Positions 47,072 to 60,000 of a DNA stretch of 64,000 nucleotides are shown here, in pieces. The DNA lies in NCBI GenBank assembly GCA_019914995.1, contig CM034127.1, forward strand, positions 5,518,001 through 5,582,000. The letters are read 5' to 3'. Position 1 is the stretch's first letter. Each line of letters begins with the position of its first letter. Below the pieces are notes generated by a model that ran no database searches, was not told the DNA's origin, and worked only from the letters and a program-made list of their open reading frames with translations. A program made the position numbers and the translations under genes. This DNA comes from Acanthochlamys bracteata (lineage: Eukaryota > Streptophyta > Magnoliopsida > Pandanales > Velloziaceae).

Positions 47072-50000
47072 ATGTTATTCAAGGAGTTGTTTCCTCCAAA
47101 AGTAGGTACCTTATTTAAATTGTTTTTTTCTAGAACGCTGAAGATGCTTGGATCACTAGCAAATCAGAATGATAATTCCTTGCTTGTAGTTATATATAGA
47201 TCCATAAGAAAATTGAAATCTTTTAGTTGCATCATTTTGTACACATATCATACCCTTTTTAACTTTTTGCATCCACTGTCAGAATGGTCACTTTGGAGGT
47301 AATCTCTTTATCAAGCACATTGTTTATGAGGAATTTAGTTCTTGAACACCTAAATTTGTACAGTTTTAAGACCCTCTGTTGTGCTCTTTTATGTTGTGTA
47401 TACGCCTCTTTCTGTGATCCTAGTTCTTACAAGTCTCCCTAGTTCTGCATATGACTGTAGCTGCTAGGTGCTGGCAGGTGAAGCTATAAAGAACGGAAGG
47501 GAAATTCTTTTTCAGGTAAATTTTGTCATCCTGAACTTTGCAGCATGCAGATTTGAGACTTATTATTATGATATAAATGCTTAGTTGTTGCTGTTGTTTC
47601 CTTTTTAGAATTCTCATGCTTCCTAGTTACCATCTTTTTTCTCAGCTGAATTATTTTGCCAAATCTTGATACAAAAAGCATCACATTAAGACCTGGAAGA
47701 AAAAGTAAATAGTTCTACCCTTAATTCCTTGAGCATGATGTCTTCTGAATTGGCTTATCATGTTCTTAGCCACTATAGATGTGCTCAGATATCAATTTCA
47801 GAATTACTTGCAACGGTTTATCAATTCAGTGCAACTGTGATTAGTTCTTTGACAAATTTGGGATGAAAAAGGGGTAGAACAAAGTATTGTAGGACAGTAA
47901 AGAATAAATGACCTTCCTTTAATTGATGAGTTAAAAAAGACAAAAATAATCTATAACCTTCTTAGCATACTGATGTTTTGGAAGCATCTGAAAGTTTGTT
48001 AGTTTCAATTTAACAGGCTTTCAATTGGGAGTCGCACAAACACAATTGGTGGGAGAATCTAGAAAGAAAAGTTTCAGATATTGCTGAATCCGGTTTTACA
48101 TCAGTTTGGCTGCCTCCAGCAACTCAGTCTGTTTCACCAGAAGGTTAGAGAAGTAATAATCCTACATGCTGTCATAGTATTCTGTATTTACTGTTTACAT
48201 TTTGCCTATGTACAGGTTATCTTCCACAAAATTTTTATTCTCTTGATTCTTCCTATGGTTCCCAGCAATTTGTACTACTTTTACTTCAGAAAATGCAAAT
48301 GCACAAGCTTAGGGCAATGGCTGACGTAGTTATCAATCATCGAGTTGGGACTACTCCAGGACATGGAGGTAAATACAATCGGTTTGATGGGATTCCAATG
48401 TCATGGGATGAGCATGCTGTCACATCTGATTCTGGTGGATTGGTGAGTTTCCTCGAAGCATTTGATGAATGTGAATACATATGTGTAAAGCATGCAATTA
48501 AAAGTTGGTGACATATGAACTAATCCGCCCTAGCTGGTACATGACTTGCTTTATGTCAATATGGACACAGTCTTAAGTGAATATATTGATTAATGTAGCG
48601 CTTGATGCTCTGTTAGTTCTGCATAAAAGTTTCATGACCAAGCAGAGTAATTCTAGTGAAAATTCTTTGTTGTTATTGTTAGGCCAGCTTCTGAGTTTTG
48701 TGCTTTCCATATACTGCAAGAGCCTAGGAGTTACTCTGGGTGCTTTCTGCTCTTGTTAGTCAAGTAAGGTTATTAATCTTCCGGCATTTGTCATGCCGAA
48801 GCAGATAGGTCTTACGTAGTGTACAGAAGGACTACAAGTTGATGGGAAAATAATTTAACAACATCGTCTTGATTTTTGGACCATATGTCAATTACTATGA
48901 ACAACTAGGACTCATAATTATCTTTTGTAGATAGGCAATAGGTTCCAAAGTCTCATTTATTAGAATGTTTTTTTAGAAAGGTTGTGGTTGTTAAGGGTCT
49001 TGGAAAAAAGTAAAAGAAAAAGAAAAAGAAAAGAGAAGGGGTTGTTGAGAATTGCTTCGTGTTTTTAATATTCTAAAAAAGAAAGAGTGAAATTCAAGAT
49101 GAAAGAATTCTTCTATGCTAATAATAAGTTTTGCATCTTAAAGAAATGATTGTTATGAGATTCAACAGATATTAAATAGCTATTTGTTTCCTAGAATAAT
49201 ATGAGACTTTAGCCTTCTTTCCAGTTTAAGGTTTGACTCGCTAAGCATAGCGCAGTATGGACCATGGATACTTCTTAAAGTAGTTATCAACTATGGAACA
49301 CCTTATATGTACGTTTTCTCATGAAGAAAGTGGTGGCTGGAAGTGGGAACTTATATAACACTAACAGTCTACAAATTATGGAGACTTATTTGACCAACCA
49401 CATGTGTAATTTTCTATGCAGTTCAGCAAGATTCGTTATAGTACTACACTTTCTAATTATTAAAAGAACGCAAAAAGAAGGATGTCAGCCTCTGAAAGAA
49501 AACAAAACTTACTACAATTTTCTTTCGATTGAATTATTTGTGGGATTTCTTTTTTTTATTTTCAAAGTGCTGTTAGATTTGGATCTCTGAACTTGCATAG
49601 GCTAATATTAGCATATCCGAGTCCAGGGGAACCAAAGCACTGGTGACATCTTTGAGGGCTTTTGTAACGTTGATCACAGTCAAGCATTTGTTCGTGAAGA
49701 CATAAGTAGATGGTTAAAGTGGCTGCGAAAGGATATTGGTTTCCACGATTTCCGTTTTGATTATGCAAAAGGGTAAAAGAAATTCCTCAGTACTGTTGTA
49801 TAACTTGTAGTTGTGCTGTGTCTATTTCTTGCTATTTGTTATTGCTTTTATGGTATGACAATCTTAACTGAAGTTATGCAGCTGAGTTTGTGAAAGAATA
49901 TGTTGAGGAGTCAAGGCCAGTATTTGCTGTGGGAGAATACTGGGATAGCTGCAGCTACTCTGGACCTGATTCTCGCTTGGATTATAATCAAGGTAGCCCA

Positions 50001-52629
50001 TCTTCATACGTGTCATAGTTGCAGTGTTCGTGACATAGCTAAACTGGGATCATAGTACAATGAGGTGCTTGCTGTTCTGGTTGGTCGGGTTTCTTATTGT
50101 TGTTGAAAGACTTGGAAGTAAATGAAACATCAAACACTCAATAATAGTAAGATTCATAGGAAATTCAAGGGCTAACTACTTGTTTCAAAAGCTTCTATAC
50201 TGTAACAAGTGGTTCTGGTAGAATCAATAATGACACATATGCTTTAATCGGATTGGTGGCTACCTATTCATTTGGATGGATCTTATCTTGTAACGAGAGG
50301 TTTTTCAAGTAGCAAGGCGAGATACTACCATTATTATATTCTTTGTGTAGATTTGAAAGACGAACTTAAGGAAGTATGTTTAATATCCATAGTTCGGGCC
50401 TTGAGTTTCTAGTACATGTTAGCATGTTTTGAGCATGCTGGGGATGTGTTTGTTCACTAAGTTCTGGATTACTTGGTCCTAAATTGAAACTCGAATCCTT
50501 TTTGGTTAAAGAAAGGATACCTTGTCTTTGGAAGTTGTTCTCCTAAAGGCTGCTTGCTGTGGTGGAAATTGTGTGAACAGATGATCATAGGCAAAGAATT
50601 ATCAACTGGATTGACAGCACTGGAGGTCTTTGTGCTGCCTTTGATTTCACGACAAAGGGTATTCTTCAGGTATTATGAAGAATTAATTACTGTTTAGGTG
50701 CTTTAATGGTCTAAACTGTAGTCATTTATTTCTGCTATTTTTATGTAGGAAGCTGTCAAGAATGAACTGTGGCGTTTGCGTGATTCTCAGAGGAAGCCAC
50801 CTGGTTTGATGGGATGGTGGCCTTCAAGAGCAGTTACTTTTGTTGAGAACCATGATACAGGATCAACACAGGTATTTCAGATCCTTCTGTTTGCCACTAA
50901 TTTTCATTGAACTGTTATTGTAGCATTGAGGAATCTCAGTTGGTGCTTGCAGCTCTTTTGTTATATGAATAAGAAATCTTTTAACGCTCACATGGTGAAG
51001 TTTTACCGTGCCAGGGTCATTGGCCTTTTCCAGCTGACCACATTATGGAGGTATGTTTGCTTATGTCCATCTGAATGACCACCGATGTCAATTTTATGCA
51101 CACGCCTATAGATTTAATTAAACTGAATGAGGTTGCGCTTCATTGATGAAATACATCTGCATATGCTTAAGATATTCTTATTGTTAGTGACACCCTTGTC
51201 GTAATTGACTCACGTGCTTAAACTAATAGCCAATAATCTCTGCACTTTATGTATGACTGCAGCATGTGTTGACATAAGCCTCATCTCTTCTCCAGCCTTT
51301 GATTTTTTGTGAGGTCAACCATAGCAAGTATATGCCTATATGGATATAGGAACCTGGTTTTGCCAGGACAGTGTTGAAGTAAATTCTCAATATTAGCTGA
51401 TATATGTCTATTGGGCCTCGGTCATAGAGCTCCGCACTTGTACGGTCTGAATTTCAATCATTCTATAGAAGCTAAATGCTTTTGAAGAAAGAAATATTTT
51501 TCATGAAAGACTTTTATGATCGGATGTTCTACCTGTAAACACACCTAAAACTATAGGTAGCAATTTTCGATCTAATCCGAAACTTATTCGAAAAAGTCGA
51601 GTTCAGGTCAGACTTTAACCAAGTTCGGATTGATTTTGGGTCGACCCGAAATTGATGCGAAATTTTTGGATTGATCCGAAATTGATCCGTTTAACCCGTA
51701 TAATTATATTACTTAATAATTACAAAATATTTAGAATAATAACATAAAAGTTGAATTTAATTAATTCAACTTACCCTTTAACTATTTTTTACTTAACTTA
51801 TAAAATTTTATCGAGATTAATATTTTTTAAATATATCATAATTAATAAATTTTATATATTATTATTAGAAATTAATATTTATACTTTTTATTTTAATAAT
51901 TTAATTATTAAATGAGTCGATTTGAATTTGACCCGTTTATTGAATAGGTTGGGTTATGATTGACAATTTTGATTCATATAAATAAATAGGTAGGATTAGG
52001 ATTAAACGATTTTGATCTGGTTATTATATGGATCGATCTAAAATTGAACCGGGAATCCGAATTGTCACCCCTACCTAAAACATGTTACAGATAGAATCTA
52101 CTGCAATTGTCCAAGATGCTTTTCTAATTTTTGCTCCCAATAGCCACTCTTTTACTGCAGAATGTAGTTAGTCCATGATTTGTTTGAAATACTTTGCATT
52201 AAATAAGTTAATCATGTTGTTGTGCAGGGACATGTACCTAACTTAATCATGTTGTTGTGCAGGGATATGCATACATTCTCACACATCCTGGTATACCGAC
52301 AGTCTTCTATGACCACTTCTACGATTGGGGCAAGTCAACACATGATGAAATTGTGAAACTGGTATCATGAGTTATTCAATTTAATTTATCAATCATACAA
52401 AACAGAAGACCTCCTTAAGCTCTTAAATTATGTGCAGATCCGCATAAGGAAGGAAATCAGCATTCACAGCCGTTCCACAATTTCTATTTTGGAGGCCCAT
52501 TGTGACCTTTATGCTGCTACAATTGGAGAAACGATTTGTATGAAGATCGGAGAAGGGAGCTGGTGTCCAAGCAGTGGCGAGTGGAAACTTGCAACCAGCG
52601 GCAACAGATATGCTGTGTGGCATAAGTAG
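47072..52629 (+). CDS. AMY2: Alpha-amylase, AMY2 type (glycoside hydrolase 13)
   Basis: Endo-alpha-1,4-glucanase closest to Arabidopsis AMY2, a cytosol-type amylase without signal or transit peptide. Proposed exons: 47072-47101 (least certain), 47468-47515, 48017-48143, 48216-48442, 49627-49772, 49874-49992, 50581-50669, 50749-50871, 51015-51050, 52263-52361 and 52438-52629. These give 411 residues, the family's usual length. Conserved blocks: [36 protein letters not shown], nucleophile Asp189 in FRFDYAKG, acid/base Glu214 in VGEYWDSC, and Asp298 in [10 protein letters not shown], followed by [10 protein letters not shown] and a C-terminal beta-domain ending RYAVWHK. The catalytic triad is complete. 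The N-terminus ([10 protein letters not shown]) does not resemble the usual AMY2 start. Intron 9 contains a MULE-type MITE and a duplicated acceptor. Confidence 0.92.
51552..52072. mobile_element. Mutator-like MITE in AMY2 intron 9
   Basis: A 521-bp insertion flanked by the exact 9-bp direct repeat ACCTAAAAC (51543-51551 and 52073-52081), the target-duplication length of Mutator-like elements. Ends are imperfectly inverted: TATAGGTAGCAATTTTCG on the left, AGGGGTGACAATTCGG as the complement of the right. The interior has repeated CCGAAATTGAT words and AT-rich filler. Non-coding. Confidence 0.75.
52205..52269 (+). repeat. Tandem duplication of the splice acceptor before AMY2 exon 10
   Basis: Two 30-bp copies (52205-52234 and 52240-52269; about 28 of 30 identical) each contain TTGTTGTGCAG|GGA. 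Both have the same acceptor and the same first bases of exon 10. The copies are 35 bp apart. Using the upstream AG (exon from 52228) adds 35 bases and breaks the frame; the downstream AG (exon from 52263) keeps it. Confidence 0.88.
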
Positions 52630-55600
52630 ATGTTTCTACTCCTGGTTAGTCACATTCTTGATCGTCTGTCACAGACCTTAGTCATTAGACTGTTTGTTAT
52701 GTCACGGTTGTACCACTTAAACAGATTTGGTTTTACTGAAAGTCAGGACTACAAGACCTGTCTAAATTAAAACTTCGTTTATCTAAACTCGTACCTGTTT
52801 TGGTGAAAACATTTTACGCAGTTAAGACTTCGAATCAGATGGTTGAGTTATATTGAACCTGTCTATAAAACTCAAAGTCTTAAATACATGTACCTAATAA
52901 CAATTTCTTTCTCTGTTTCTTTTCTTTTTCCCATTGTTGACGCTACCAAGGAGGAAAGGAAGGCAGAACATTTTTCTGCTAACATAAGCTAGGAGTCAAA
53001 AGAGTAATGGTATGGAAGAGTGGTGAAATTTTGAGGGAGAGAGAGAGTGGTGATTATGGTGGCATAGGGTGAGTGCTTAAAGTGAACTTTTAAAATTGAG
53101 TGAAGTGCGTTTTGTTGTTCCTTATTTTTCTGAAGGTAGTTTTATGAAAATAAAATAAATTAAGTTGTAGTAGAATGACTTCAAAGCTTTTTTGGACTGA
53201 TATCATTTGTTGTAGTAAAATTTCAATTAAAATACTATATATATTGTTAAATATTGTTTATGGATTTTTAAAATGAAATGCTTTGGTTTCTCCTCACTTT
53301 CACTAACAAAGTAAACATCAAAATTTTTCTCACTATCCACAGTTTATTTTTCTAACATTTTCGCGAGTCACCTGCAGTATTTCTCTCACTTACTGACATC
53401 CCCTTATAGTGAAGAGAGAACAGATCTCATGATTAGCATCCTGATATTAATGCAGGCCTCTGACCTTTCAGCTTTGAGTGATTTAAAAGTGGAAACAAAA
53501 GTAGATTTCTCTTTACAGTCACGACTAATGAGAGAAGGCTCTTTAAAGAGATGCTTGTGCATGCGCTTGGTCAACACACCCATTACCCTTCTACACACAC
53601 ATGCATGATAACCACAGGTAGGAAACTTTAGTAGAGGATGACGTTTTGATCTTTGAAATTATGAAAATAACAAAGCAAAATTTTGATGGATATCACAATG
53701 TAGGCCATATGCTCAGATGCCCAGATTCAAAAGGCACTATTACTTGCTAGAATATGTACTTATTGCTAATTAGCTGTGCATTGCATATGTGTTTCAATAA
53801 ATTAGTTATTCACATGTATTAAAAAGGTTAAGTATTTTTAAAATAAAAGATATTTAAAAATTTTTAGAAAACTGAGCTTGATTTTTTTATTAAAAAATTA
53901 TACACATAAAATTGTAAGACATATAGTTTATCTGTATTTTTAAATTTTAAAATATAATAAAAACTTTATTGAAAAATATGAAAACTTTTAGGGAATGAAA
54001 AGTAGTATTATAAGCACGGTCAAACATCCCTAGGACTTGTTGCTAGCTCTTTTAGGAAAGAAGTAACAGTAAAAAACTGGTACAAAGAGATCTGATAAGG
54101 GAGACTCGACATAAAGACCGAAAAGTATGTAGCTAATTTGTTATCCTTCCCATCAAGTCGAGTATGTAGGTCTATGGACACGATATTAATCAAAGCGCTG
54201 AAACTGGTTAAATATTTTCATTGCAGAAAGATTCCTGAGTAATGACTATATGGATTTTTCTGATAACAAGTATCCATCGCCTTCCATGCAGTTGGTAATC
54301 ATTTCACCCAATATCAATGGATATCAATTATCTGAAGATGTCATATCCACTCGGCCGGAAAGATATGTAATGTCATAAGATTTTTAAGCATGCCATGACA
54401 ATGTTGCTCATGCATCAAAACCAACTTCTTTTGTTATTTAATTTGAAGAACTAGATTAACCATTCATGCAGTGCAGATATATGTATTTCTGAAGTCGTAT
54501 AGATTTGCTACTGTTTCAATGTAGCTGAACAAGAAACAGTTCAGCAATAGTAGCTTTACATGCATAAGCAGTTACAACCGCAGAAAAGAATTTAATTTAT
54601 GAGGGGTTTGGTGGTGGTAGTTTGGAAAGGAGTGAATGCTGCTTTCAGAGCTTTTCCAGAAAGAGAAACAGGTGAAGTCTCAGCGAATGACCTGTTGTTG
54701 AGAAAACAAAATCAAAGAGTTTGTAAGTTTTATTTTGTTTTTGTTTTTTGGTTAATGTGGATGGGGTTCATCATAATGAATAGTTGTGGTAGTACATCTT
54801 CAGAAGACCAGATGAAATGTTTTTTTTATTTTTTTTATTTTTAAAAGAAAAAATATAAAATAAAAAAATCTCATTATGTAAAATTTTTTACACTCTCTAA
54901 ATTTTTAAATAATTATAAAATATATATTTAAAAATATAAAATTAAAAAATTAAAAAGAAGTGTTGAGAAATGCAATCTCTATTTAGTTTTGAGATGCTGA
55001 AAGTGACAATTATTGCCATTTAATTATCTGGAATTTAATCTTCATCAAAATGCTCCTTATGTGATGATTGTCTCTTCAGACATATTCAACTGAATCTTTA
55101 GGTACTTATTTTATCTTTATTTAAAAGTATATGTAAGTTCTATATTATAAAATATTTTGTATGTACATTTTAAAAAAATTGTACAACTTCTTTTAAAAAA
55201 TGTTCTGTTCTAAGTAATATCAAACAACCCTTCCAAGTCTTGAAACACCCACAGAAATGAAGAATTAGAGTGATTGTAAGTAAATGTTTTTCAACCAAAA
55301 TGAAACAAATAAAACTATGTAAAAAGAATCATGGTAGAGACTGTAGAAAACGGTAACTATCGTAGGAGATACTGCAGTAGAAAAAACTTTTTGAGTAGTA
55401 AAAACACAAACAAGCAGGAAAACAAAATCAGAAGGAGCACTGCTACACTGCTGTTATTTCCTTTGACTGCAAGAACACTAGACACCATTCTCGTCTTTCT
55501 AACATGTCTTCTTTCTTCTGATTCTTCCTACTAAACAAAAAACAATTATTACCATGACTGGGACCACACACTATTAGTTTTTTTTGCGTGAAGTTCAGTA

Positions 55601-56889
55601 TATATATTTTAATAGATTTTAAAAATATATTAAAAATTAAAAAATATAATTATATTAAAAAGTGTATAAATAAAAAAATTAAAATTAAAATTCTGCATAT
55701 AAAAATAAAGTTTTAAATTTTTTATGTAATTAAAATATAAAAACTATTTGAAACTTAAAATTTAGCGAAAAAAAATAAAATTACAGATATTTAAAACACG
55801 CGCTTATTCAAACTCTATGTCAGTTCCACTTGACGAAAGAATAAGCACATTTTGAAGTAATTACCACTGCAGTTTATTCACTTCTTAATTTGAGTAAAAA
55901 TAACTACACGAATATTTAATTACTTTTGAGTGAATGAAACAGTTGTCCAGCGATGTTTGTGAAATAAATGTCTTGAAAGGCCTTTTTTTTTTTTGGTTAA
56001 CATAAGCAGAATTCTTTCTTCTCTTTTCCAAAAGAATGTGAGAGATAGTTTGAAAGGATTTATAAAATAAATTTATTTTTTCTTTAAGAAGTATAAATTA
56101 TATGATATATAATTTTTTATATTTTTTAAATTTTTGAAGAAATTATTAAAAAGATATAAAATTTTTTGAATAATTTTGTTTTTAAACTCTCCCGAACAGC
56201 ACCTTAATTAGGTTAGAATCCACACTCGGAATTGGGAAACCCAACACATAGACACCTAACAAAAGAAACGTTTGTGGGTCTACTGCTCTCTGTAGTTTAT
56301 CTAAACAGCTAACCAAACTCGTGTGGACATTGCTGCCCACGCAAACACAAAGATGAATTAACTAATGAACAACTGTGATGTCTTTTTTGCTTTGCTCTTC
56401 CTTCCTTTTTGCCTCCTGTGTGGGGAGTGATGGGGTGGAGAAGGGAAAGGGTTCATTCAAGTCTTCCATGACCATGAAGAAGCAAAAGAAAGAGTTGTCC
56501 TTTTATTTTTGCACCATCTCCTTCTTTATTTTTGTGTTTATATGATCATATATAGCATGTAGCTAGGCTAGAGGAGAGTGTGGAAGAGATGATTGAATTC
56601 CTTGGTCTTCAATAAATGTTTTTCTTTCTTTTCCCTTCAATGCACACAACACAAGGAGAACAATCAAATGATCTCCCCACCTTCTACCCTCATTACTCGT
56701 CTTCTTTCTCAAACACGCACACACCATAGCTCTGTTCATGACCTATCGTGGTATAAGTAGAACCAACTCCCTTCTCCTTCTATAAAGTAGTAGTGGTACT
56801 TCATCTCCATTGTTGAGCAGCTTGGCAGGATTACAAAGGTCGAAGAATGGTGTTTTCGAAGTTTGTCATATGGGTTTACCAAAGGGTTT
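52630..56889 (+). other. Spacer between AMY2 and MIR394
   Basis: 3'UTR of AMY2, then about 4 kb without a supported protein gene. The distal part should contain the MIR394 promoter; a TATA-like CATATATAGC lies at about 56,547, some 350 bp before the mature miRNA. Short open frames (for example 54599-54844 and 55331-55534) show no family resemblance. Confidence 0.45.
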
Positions 56890-57004
56890 CCGGCAGAGAT
56901 CATTGGCATTCTGTCCACCTCCATGAACTGGCATAGTCATCGTTTTTTCAATCTCATGGAATAGAAAATGGAGGTGGGCATCTCTGCCAACGGATCTCTG
57001 TTGG
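56890..57004 (+). ncRNA. MIR394: MIR394 precursor hairpin
   Basis: Precursor of microRNA miR394, which in plants guides cleavage of the F-box mRNA LCR and maintains stem-cell competence in the shoot meristem. The 5' arm carries the mature miR394 sequence (56903-56922), and the 3' arm carries a matching star region GGAGGTGGGCATCTCTGCCAA (56970-56990). Pairing continues below the duplex: CCGGCAGAGATC on the 5' side (from 56890) against GATCTCTGTTGG on the 3' side (to 57004). The terminal loop is about 40 nt. Arm position (5'), duplex mismatches in the middle and stem length all fit plant miR394 loci. It lies 4.3 kb downstream of AMY2 in the same orientation, as does Arabidopsis MIR394B beside AMY2 (from memory). 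Confidence 0.95.
56903..56922 (+). ncRNA. MIR394: Mature miR394
   Basis: The 20-nt TTGGCATTCTGTCCACCTCC is identical to the conserved plant miR394 as I know it. It occurs once in the window. Confidence 0.96.
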
Positions 57005-60000
57005 ATTTCCTTTGTAAAACTCCATATGATCGTGTTGATCCATTGATTACTTGCATGCATGCGTGCAGCAAAAAACATGAACTTGAAAAGAAGAAAAAAG
57101 TAATAAAGGTAAGCCCTTATATATCGCTAAATGTTATAATTAGCAAGGTGTAGATGTGCTTTTTCTGTTCTCTTTTTGGTGACACAAAATGTTTTTCAAC
57201 TTTTCATGAGCTCTTCTCAAAAGACAAGTTTTCAAGAGTTGGCAATGGAGATCTACTAACTAGCTACAAATGAGCTGATTGAGTTGGCTATGAGTTACTT
57301 GTCATGCAGATCCATCAAGGTGGTTGGATTTAGAGATGAAGTAGATCATTTCAGGTCTCTTTTTCAAAGGATTTCCATTTCATGAATATTTTTACTATAC
57401 AATTGCATTTGCTATATTTGCCTTCTGGTTTAGTTTCACCTCAACCTCATTGCTACTGTGCTCTGTTTTGTTCTTAAGTTTTTTGAATATTCTTCTACTC
57501 CTTTTCATTTCTCTTGCATATCTAGAACCATAAAAGCCTCAGAAAGAAGGCCAAATACATCTCCACATGCCTTTGTTCAGGTTGTGTTGTTTTTGAACAA
57601 AACTCAAAATCTGGAAGATTATTTTACAATTAATATATGAGATGTAATGAACTACTGAAATATATCGTCTTGATGAAAAATCATATGTTTTCTCCTTTTT
57701 TCTAATTTGGCTTCAGTATGACAAGCCTTTTTACTTCATTGCAGTAGCGAGTAGTATCTTTTGTTTCAGTTCTCATGGTTTTCTTCCTTGCGTTAACTCA
57801 CAAAAATACAAAATATCATGATGAGCTTGGACTGCTATGCCGAGGCAAATAAATGAAATGAAGGGGAAAGGAATAAAAAGCGTGAATCCACCTCGAATCA
57901 GTAACTGCCATACACCTCCTTTGCTAACATCTACCATTTAATTTTGCATCAGTCTAGCTATTGAATGCAATACTATTTGTTTCATATCCAGCTATATACA
58001 TGCTTTTACTGCTCTACACAAATTCCATCCATGAGGCAGTTTTGCAAAATATAATCTTATATGAAATTAGTAATCATATATATATATACGATATAATTTG
58101 TCTAGTAAGTTAGGTGTGAAAGACTTCACTCACTGTTCGTTGAAGTTACGGTAGGAACTAGGCATACCTAGCCATGAGTTTATTTATACTGCTTTTGAGC
58201 GGCGTGCTCTGAAGGGGAATTAAGGAATAGAAGGAAACAATCTAATCAGCCGGAAGGGAATCATCATACATCAATCTTGGGTTATATTGTGTAGCTTGTA
58301 TATGTGTTATCATTTCTTCCTGGAAACGTTCATATCGTGACTTGATGTGTGAGATGTGACGGACACATCCTTACCTACAGATTCTTCATAGTTAATGCAA
58401 AAGCAAACTAATGTTACATATATACAGTATGCATCCTAGCTAGTTAGCTAAATATGTGTATGTTATTCATGAGTTGTCTAAATGTTATTTCTTCTCGGAA
58501 AGCATTTATATTTACTGCCGTGAAGCGTTTAGATTCTGAATCACTTGATATCTGATCAAAGATTTTATGGTGAAGAGCTATTTATCTAGCTATAGATTGG
58601 TTAATGAAGGTGAAATGAAACATTTAATTCATCTGAGGTATTGGGTTCCGTGGGATTCGGTGATCTAATAATTGAACAGGATTATGATATCTTCTTAGAC
58701 CTGTGAAACTGGTATATCAGAAAATGCTTTGGGAAGTTGAAAAGTTTTAATACTACAACTGTTCGCTGTTGTTGGACTTTTCACTTTTCAGTTGGTGATT
58801 CATCAGAGCATGCAGATGAAGAAAAGCCATCGGTAGCCTGGTCCTAGGGTTTTGAACTCGTCATTTCACTCTCGTGTTATTTGGTGATGAATGAAGGGAA
58901 TCAAGGGATTCAGTTTTTCTTTGTTCTCCAAAGAAATTTGAACTACGGAGTCAAAATAAAGAAAATGAAAACATAGTAGAATCCTAGTGAGAAAACTGAG
59001 AACTATGGAAGCTCATGTTCATTCGACTTTGAATGAGACTAGGAATTGACTCAGTTCCGTCGACTGTCTGAATGTATTAATTGTAAAAAAAAATGGAACC
59101 AATAGCTCAACATCAGTTACTTGGATGCTTCAACAACCTCTCTTATATTGCAGTTAGCAAAGTTTTTAAATCCCTTGCTTTAGAATTCGACTCAGGACTT
59201 TTCAATGGATGCAATGTTGCGTCCATTGAATTAATTGTTTGAAAGGGGAAATGTTTATAGAAAATTTCAGATTGCACATCTTGGATAGGAGTTGATTATT
59301 TAGAGTGATTGATCAATATATGTTTTCTTGCAATTAGAGAGGCTAGCAAATCTTCAAGTCCTAGTCAAATGGAAGGGAAAGAATTAGTTGTATTTCTAGT
59401 TTAATTCGAGCTAGTCTTCTTCAAAGTCTGAAGCCCTACAAGAACTCCGAACTACTGTGGGTATGAATGAGAATGACTGAAATTTTCTCTGCGATGGAGA
59501 ATGGACTTACATAAACGGCACCCACCACAAAATTGAAGTGGAACAAAATAGTGCTTTATGAAAACACACCAACCATGAGACAACAACCCAATACTTCCAA
59601 TATCTGGTTAGTAAAAATGTCTATTGGTATCTCATTGCTGGCCCTCAGATTAAATTAAGTACTCTCGAGTCCATGATTCACTTGTTTCCTAAAATATCAA
59701 ACAATCCCTAAATTATCCTAAATCTTTGATAAGAAAGCCCAAGTCAAATTCATGCAATTTTTAAAAAAATAAACACCAGCAAGCTACTAATTCAAAGTCA
59801 GATTTACTTAAGTATGTAATTACCACATAACATTCTTGCTGCAACAAAATCAACAACCCATTTGGTGAAAAGAGGAAAGAAATGACATAGAAAAGCTTGT
59901 GAAGAGGCTAACAACTTGCAAATCCAACCAGGGGGAGATTGATCTTTTAGTTTTTGAACTTTCATGAACTTTCTCAATGAATTTAAAGAAATGAATTGGT

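Noticed and set aside
54599-54844. Open frame starting MRGLVVVVWKGVNAAFRAFP
   Set aside because: Low complexity at its end, no family resemblance and no splice context.
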